Source: Pseudomonadota bacterium
GTDB lineage: Bacteria; Pseudomonadota; Alphaproteobacteria; Rhizobiales; Beijerinckiaceae
Assembly (NCBI GenBank): GCA_023426505.1
Contig: JAFAAP010000196.1
Span: 1 to 9,377, forward strand
DNA length: 9,377 nt
Direction: 5' to 3'
Numbering within the stretch: position 1 is the first letter of the stretch; every line of letters starts with the position of its first letter. Shown here in pieces: positions 5,889-9,377 of this stretch. The notes below the pieces were generated by a model. That model saw only the letters and a list, made by a program, of their open reading frames with translations, did no database searches and was not told the DNA's origin. The position numbers and the translations under genes were made by a program.

Positions 5889-6644
5889 TCAGGTCTCGGG
5901 AGGCGCCGCGACCCGGGACGCGGGCGCCGGCGCGAAGACCGGGGCGAGGCGGCGTCTCGCGCTCCGGCGGATGGCCCGGACGGAACCCGGCATGTAGAGC
6001 TGCTTCGTGGCCTCGACGATGTGCAGGCCCGCCCCCGGCAGCGACATGGCCGATCCGATCCGCTCCCATGCCTGGGCGGAACCGAGCAGGAAGCGGCTGC
6101 GGAGCGGCGGCACGTAGAGGGTCTCGGCCCAGCCCTCGGGGGAGAACCAGGTCTGGCGCATGAGGGTCTTGAGCTGCGACCGGCTGTAGGGCTGGCCGTA
6201 GCCGAACGGGGTCGTGTCCATGCGGGCCCAGAGCCCGCGCCGGTTCGGCGCCACCACGATGATCCGCCCGCCCGGGGTGAGGATGCGCCAGATCTCGTGC
6301 AGGAGCTCGCTCGGGCTCTCCACGGTCTCGAGGGCGTGGACCAGAAGCACCCGGTCGATCGAGGCGTCGGGCAGGGGCATCATGAGGGGATCGACCAGGG
6401 CGGAGGCCGAGGCGCCGGTGCTCGGCCAGTTCACCACTCCCTGGCTGGCCGGCATGAAGGCGAGCGCCCGCTCGCACTGCCCCCGGACGGCTCCGAGATA
6501 GGGGGGCGCATAACCCAGCCCGAGCACGCGCAGACCCGTCAGCGGGCCCCAGAACCGGCCGATGGCCCGGCCCACGAAGCGGCGCGTCACCCCGCCGAGC
6601 GGGCTGGCGTAGAAGCTGCGCAGGTCGGTTATGTCGATGCTCAT
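5889..6644 (-). CDS. Class I SAM-dependent methyltransferase (Methyltransf_11 type), YafS-like context
   Basis: The 251-residue protein carries a class I methyltransferase fold. Motif I is RVLGLGYAPPYL (39-50), a degenerate form of the usual glycine loop. An acidic residue with LVDPLMMPLPDASIDRVLLV (83-102) gives the motif II/III region, and HEIWRILTPGGRIIVVAPN (116-134) is the typical post-motif strand. The methyl acceptor is unknown. The N-terminal FYASPLGGVTRR is characteristic of a Rhizobiales family found next to gloB. In E. coli yafS, also a methyltransferase gene, is divergent from gloB. The C-terminus ends in a basic, then Ala/Pro-rich tail (about 221-251). Met at 6644 is chosen over 6686, because the longer form adds 14 residues before the conserved start MSIDITDLRSFY. 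After its stop a short GC-rich hairpin (5853-5865) lies before accA but lacks a T-run. Confidence 0.88.
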   Translation of the reverse strand: MSIDITDLRSFYASPLGGVTRRFVGRAIGRFWGPLTGLRVLGLGYAPPYLGAVRGQCERALAFMPASQGVVNWPSTGASASALVDPLMMPLPDASIDRVLLVHALETVESPSELLHEIWRILTPGGRIIVVAPNRRGLWARMDTTPFGYGQPYSRSQLKTLMRQTWFSPEGWAETLYVPPLRSRFLLGSAQAWERIGSAMSLPGAGLHIVEATKQLYMPGSVRAIRRSARRRLAPVFAPAPASRVAAPPET

Positions 6645-6750
6645 CACGTGTCTGCCGGCCTGTGAATCGCATGCGTCAAAGGCCAAGGTCTGGTTTCACG
6701 GCCGAACTGTCCCATGATAACTCGTGACGCATCAAGCCACGGTCCGTGCC

Positions 6751-7518
6751 ATGCCCGCTCAAGTCCACGTCTTTCGCTGCCTCAGCGACAATATCGGCGC
6801 TCTCGTCCATGATCCCAACACGGGAGCCTGCGCGGCGATCGACGCGCCGGAGGAAGGGCCGATCCTCCAGGCTCTCAAGGAGACCGGCTGGCAGCTCACC
6901 GACATTCTCGTGACGCACCGCCATGCGGACCACGTCCAGGCGGTCGCGCCCCTGAAGCAGCGCACGGGCTGCCGGGTCGTCGCGCCCCAGAAAGCGCGCG
7001 ATGCCGTCCCGCTCGCCGACGCGTTCGTGCGCGAGGGCGATACGGTCCATGTGGGCGGGCTCCAGGCGCATGTGTGGGAGACGCCGGGGCATTGCGCCGA
7101 TCACGTGTCTTACTGGTTCGCGGCGGACCGCGACCTGTTCGCGGGCGACACGCTCTTCACCCTCGGATGCGGGCGGGTGCTGGAGGGGGATTATGCGGAC
7201 CTCTGGGCCTCGCTGCAGCGCCTGGCGGCGCTTCCGGACGATGCGCGGGTCTTCTGCGGCCACGACTACACCCTCTCGAACGGACGCTTCGCCCTCACGG
7301 CCGATCCCGACAACGCGGCCCTTAAGGCGCGGATCGCCGAGGCCGAGGCCGCCCAGGCGAAAGGGGGCTTCCTCGTGCCGACCACGATCGGGCAGGAGAA
7401 GGCCACGAACCCCTTCCTGCGCGCGGGCGATCCGGCGCTCGCCAAGGCGGTCCAAAAGGAGGGCGCCCCGCCGGTCGAGGTCTTCCGCGCCCTGCGGGAA
7501 TGGAAGAACAGGTTCTGA
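6751..7518 (+). CDS. gloB: Hydroxyacylglutathione hydrolase (glyoxalase II)
   Basis: Glyoxalase II hydrolyses S-lactoylglutathione to D-lactate and glutathione, the second step of methylglyoxal detoxification. The 255-residue protein has the metallo-beta-lactamase metal site THRHADH (His56, His58, Asp60, His61), then PGHCADH, the bridging-Asp region FAGDTLFTLGCGRVLEG and CGHDYT. The glyoxalase II C-terminal domain contains PTTIGQEKATNPFLR, which in the family contacts glutathione. Length matches GloB (about 250-256). A GTG at 6724 would add nine residues. I prefer ATG 6751 because known GloB proteins begin at this MPAQVHVFRCLSDN-like block, but neither start has a clear ribosome site. It is divergent from the methyltransferase gene across 106 bases. 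The GNAT gene begins 33 bases after its stop, probably in one transcript. Confidence 0.95.
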   Translation: MPAQVHVFRCLSDNIGALVHDPNTGACAAIDAPEEGPILQALKETGWQLTDILVTHRHADHVQAVAPLKQRTGCRVVAPQKARDAVPLADAFVREGDTVHVGGLQAHVWETPGHCADHVSYWFAADRDLFAGDTLFTLGCGRVLEGDYADLWASLQRLAALPDDARVFCGHDYTLSNGRFALTADPDNAALKARIAEAEAAQAKGGFLVPTTIGQEKATNPFLRAGDPALAKAVQKEGAPPVEVFRALREWKNRF

Positions 7519-7551
7519 CGCCGAGGCGGATTTGGGGGTATAAAGGATTCC

Positions 7552-8310
7552 ATGAGCGACCACAGCCTCATCCTTGGGCTCGAGAGCCGTCTCCTGAACG
7601 CCTGGCCGTCCTTCGACTACCAGGCCTATGACGGCTGGATCCTGCGGCTTGCGAACGGCTATACGAAGCGCGCCAATTCCGCGACGCCGCTCATGCCGGG
7701 CGCCGCCCTGGACGAGGCGCTCCTCGATCACATGAGCGCGCAGTTCATCGCCGTGAACCTGCGCCCGACGTTTCGCCTCAACGGGATCCAGGCTCCCGAG
7801 GCGGATGAACTCCTGGCCGCCCGGCATTTCAGGGAGATCGAGCCGACGCATGTTCTCGCGGCGCCCGTCGCCGGGGAGTGCGAGATCGACTCGGAGGTGA
7901 CGATATCGTCACAGATGTCGAAGCAGTGGGTGCACGAGGCTTCGCAAGCCTATGGCGGCGACAAGGCCGACGAGACGTCCCTGACGGGCATCGTCTCGCG
8001 CATCCGTCAGAAGGCTGCCTTCGCGACGCTCAATCTCGACGAACGCCCCGTCGCCTGGGGGCTCGGGGTCGTCGAGCGCGGCTATGTCGGCCTCTACGAC
8101 ATCGTGGTGGCGCCGGATCTGCGGGGGATCGGCCTCGGCCGCCGCGTGGTGCTGAGCCTGATGGCCTGGGGTTGCACGGAAGGCGCCCACACGGCTTACC
8201 TCCAGGTGCGCGAGGAGAACGAGATCGCCCGCTCGCTCTACGGCGCGCTCGGGTTCGGGCTCGCCTACCGCTATACCCACCGGGTCATGCTCGGGCGGTC
8301 CTCCCCATAA
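7552..8310 (+). CDS. GNAT family N-acetyltransferase with an extended N-terminal region
   Basis: GNAT enzymes transfer an acetyl group from acetyl-CoA to an amine. The C-terminal half (about residues 115-247) holds the fold: motif A YDIVVAPDLRGIGLGRRVVL (182-201), with the acetyl-CoA pyrophosphate loop RGIGLG, and motif B LQVREENEIARSLYGALGF (217-235). The N-terminal 110 residues (ESRLLNAWPSFDYQAYDGWI, then LRLANGYTKRANS) form a second conserved region, probably a degenerate GNAT-like domain as in tandem GNAT proteins. The substrate is unknown. AAAGGA at 7542-7547 lies four bases before the ATG. The gene follows gloB by 33 bases and is likely co-transcribed with it. Its last 26 bases overlap the end of the convergent exporter gene. 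Confidence 0.9.
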   Translation: MSDHSLILGLESRLLNAWPSFDYQAYDGWILRLANGYTKRANSATPLMPGAALDEALLDHMSAQFIAVNLRPTFRLNGIQAPEADELLAARHFREIEPTHVLAAPVAGECEIDSEVTISSQMSKQWVHEASQAYGGDKADETSLTGIVSRIRQKAAFATLNLDERPVAWGLGVVERGYVGLYDIVVAPDLRGIGLGRRVVLSLMAWGCTEGAHTAYLQVREENEIARSLYGALGFGLAYRYTHRVMLGRSSP

Positions 8311-9157
8311 GGGTCGCGACGAGCGCTCCCGCCACGATCAGTCCGCAGGACAGGGCGAGCGTCAGGGTCGGCTCCGCATAGCCGGCAGCCACGAGGATGA
8401 GCGTCGACAGCACAGGGGTCGCATAGGAGGCGACGCCGAGCAGGCGGATGTCGCCGCGCTTCATGCCGATGTCCCAGACGTAGAAGGCCGCGCCTACGGG
8501 GCCGATGCCCAGCCCCAGCAGCGCCAGCCACTGCATCGGGGTCTCGGGCCAGACCGTCGTCTCGAACAGCCAGTGGCACACGAGGCTCAAGGCGGAGGTC
8601 GCCAGGCAGAAGCCCGCCACCGCGTCGGTCGGCACCTGGCCGAAGCGCCGCGACAGCACCGAATAGCCGCCCCACACGAAGGCCGCCACGAGGGCGCAGA
8701 GATAGCCCGGCAGGTACTCGGTCCTGGCGTCGAGCGCCCCCCGCCCGGCGATCAGCACCACGACGCCGGCGAAACCCAGGAAAGCGCCGACGAGATGGGC
8801 GCGCTTGAGGTGCTCCCCCGGCAGCAGCGAGGAGAACAGCACGATCAGGAGCGGCCAGAGATAGTTGATGAGGCCCGATTCGGCAGGCGGCGCGAGCCTC
8901 AGGGCCGCGAAGTAGAGGGCGTGATAGCCGAAGAGGCCGCCGAGGCCGAGCGCCCAGACCACGGGCTTCTGGCGCAGCGCCTTCATGCCCTCGGGCCGCG
9001 CGATCCAGCTCGTCATGCCGACGAGCCCGCCGATCAGGAAGGTCATGGCCGCGAGCTGGAACGGCGGGATCGTGCCGGTCGCCGCGGTCAGCAGGGCCAG
9101 GAGGGACCAGAGGAGAACGGCCGTGAAGCCGATGGTGGTGGCGGTGCGCGTCGTCAT
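8285..9157 (-). CDS. DMT/EamA-family inner-membrane exporter, YddG-like
   Basis: This 290-residue integral membrane protein has about ten predicted helices (roughly 8-27, 35-52, 67-86, 94-111, 120-138, 149-168, 180-198, 209-228, 238-257 and 266-285), the two-times-five EamA arrangement. Stretches GLINYLWPLLIVLFSSL (95-111), AFVWGGYSVLSRRFG (159-173) and GVASYATPVLSTLIL (241-255) resemble the E. coli aromatic amino acid exporter YddG, which has about 293 residues. Export of amino acids or related small metabolites is likely, but DMT substrates are poorly predicted by sequence. The ATG at 9157 begins MTTRTATTIGFTAVLLWS, which suits a first helix; the ribosome site is weak. The gene lies downstream of the phaB-like gene on the same strand, separated by hairpins, so it probably has its own promoter, which I cannot identify. 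Confidence 0.9.
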   Translation of the reverse strand: MTTRTATTIGFTAVLLWSLLALLTAATGTIPPFQLAAMTFLIGGLVGMTSWIARPEGMKALRQKPVVWALGLGGLFGYHALYFAALRLAPPAESGLINYLWPLLIVLFSSLLPGEHLKRAHLVGAFLGFAGVVVLIAGRGALDARTEYLPGYLCALVAAFVWGGYSVLSRRFGQVPTDAVAGFCLATSALSLVCHWLFETTVWPETPMQWLALLGLGIGPVGAAFYVWDIGMKRGDIRLLGVASYATPVLSTLILVAAGYAEPTLTLALSCGLIVAGALVATLMGRTARA

Positions 9158-9173
9158 GATGGCCCGCCATAAA

Positions 9174-9203
9174 CGAAAGCTCTCCGTCTGGGGAGAGCTT
9201 TCG
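9174..9203 (-). terminator. 12-bp hairpin between the phaB-like and exporter genes
   Basis: CGAAAGCTCTCC (9174-9185) pairs perfectly with GGAGAGCTTTCG (9192-9203) around a 6-base loop. On the minus strand it lies 46 bases after the phaB-like stop and is followed by TTTATGG, a weak T-run. Termination of the phaB-like transcript is the likely role. It is also only 17 bases from the exporter start, so it may act in that gene's leader. Confidence 0.6.
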
Positions 9204-9221
9204 CGCAGCGCCGATAAGCCT

Positions 9222-9241
9222 GTCCCGCGTTTCGTCGGGAC
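9222..9241 (-). other. Small hairpin just after the phaB-like stop codon
   Basis: GTCCCG (9222-9227) and CGGGAC (9236-9241) form a 6-bp stem with an 8-base loop, starting seven bases after the minus-strand stop. There is no T-run. With the larger hairpin at 9174-9203 it forms a tandem 3' structure. Confidence 0.4.
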
Positions 9242-9248
9242 GGCTGCA

Positions 9249-9377
9249 TCAGGCCATGTACTGGCCGCCGTTCACCGACAGGGTCGAGCCCGTGATGAAG
9301 CCCGCGTCGTCGCCAGCGAGGAACAGGACGCTGCGGGCGATCTCCTCGGCCTCGCCGAGGCGGCCGACCGGGATCAG
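9249..9377 (-). CDS. phaB: Short-chain dehydrogenase, probable acetoacetyl-CoA reductase, C-terminal part (5' end outside window)
   Basis: The last 42 residues of a short-chain dehydrogenase/reductase are visible, reading IPVGRLGEAEEIARSVLFLA, then GDDAGFITGSTLSVNGGQYM and a final Ala. P-x-G-R-x-G-x-x-E-E-I-A followed by L-A-x-D-x-A-x-F-I-T-G is the SDR substrate and dimer region. The ending NGGQYM is typical of PhaB, the NADPH-dependent acetoacetyl-CoA reductase that supplies (R)-3-hydroxybutyryl-CoA for polyhydroxybutyrate. FabG, the closely related fatty-acid enzyme, usually ends in NGGMYM-like sequence. The catalytic Ser-Tyr-Lys lie outside the window, so another SDR cannot be excluded. 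In this order phaA would be expected upstream of it, beyond the window edge. Confidence 0.75.
   Translation of the reverse strand: MIPVGRLGEAEEIARSVLFLAGDDAGFITGSTLSVNGGQYMA

Noticed and set aside
6716..6723. Possible -10 box (GATAAC) for gloB
   Set aside because: No acceptable -35 box is found at the right distance, so it was not listed as a promoter.
6676..7851. Minus-strand open frame of 391 codons opposite gloB and the GNAT gene
   Set aside because: It spans two well-supported plus-strand genes and has no domain. Long stop-free antisense frames are common in GC-rich genomes.
8271..9170. Second minus-strand open frame of 299 codons over the exporter gene
   Set aside because: It is a shifted frame of the exporter; its product is Arg/Ala/Gly-rich without membrane helices, while the other frame gives a clean ten-helix protein.

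Overview
The window is a high-GC bacterial chromosome segment. Its gene content fits an alphaproteobacterium of the Rhizobiales (Hyphomicrobiales). Supporting signs are a SecA with the C-terminal zinc finger, a YafK-type murein L,D-transpeptidase lipoprotein next to accA, a DUF2934 protein, a PhaB-like reductase and a tRNA-Tyr-like gene of alphaproteobacterial type. Methylobacteriaceae such as Microvirga or Methylobacterium are my best guess, but that is inference from protein style and base composition, not a measured placement.

Layout. Positions 1-996 hold the 3' part of secA (+), closed by a strong intrinsic terminator. Positions 1050-2321 are a looser stretch with a divergent tRNA-Tyr-like gene (1149-1237), three consecutive predicted hairpins (1266-1353) and three small genes: a 79-aa protein with a helix-hairpin-helix-like motif (+), a 64-aa protein (+) and an 82-aa DUF2934 protein (-). 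Then come a 3-hydroxyisobutyrate dehydrogenase-family gene close to L-threonate dehydrogenase LtnD (2322-3251, +) and, convergent to it, a YafK-type L,D-transpeptidase lipoprotein (3325-4650, -) with its own terminator and a candidate promoter. Next are accA (4793-5746, -) and a SAM methyltransferase (5889-6644, -). That gene is divergent from gloB (6751-7518, +), which is followed by a GNAT acetyltransferase (7552-8310, +). A DMT-family exporter resembling YddG (8285-9157, -) overlaps the GNAT gene tail to tail. The window closes with a 12-bp hairpin and the 3' end of a phaB-like gene (9249-9377, -).

How the genes work together. Most are independent housekeeping units: protein export (secA), fatty-acid precursor supply (accA), cell-wall and outer-membrane attachment (the transpeptidase), methylglyoxal detoxification (gloB) and polyhydroxybutyrate synthesis (phaB). 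The methyltransferase/gloB divergent pair recalls yafS/gloB of E. coli. I see no mobile element, CRISPR array, toxin-antitoxin pair or obvious new multi-gene system. The part most worth a second look is 1149-1373: a cloverleaf that keeps its stems but has lost the normally invariant U33, followed by a structured leader before a small unknown gene.
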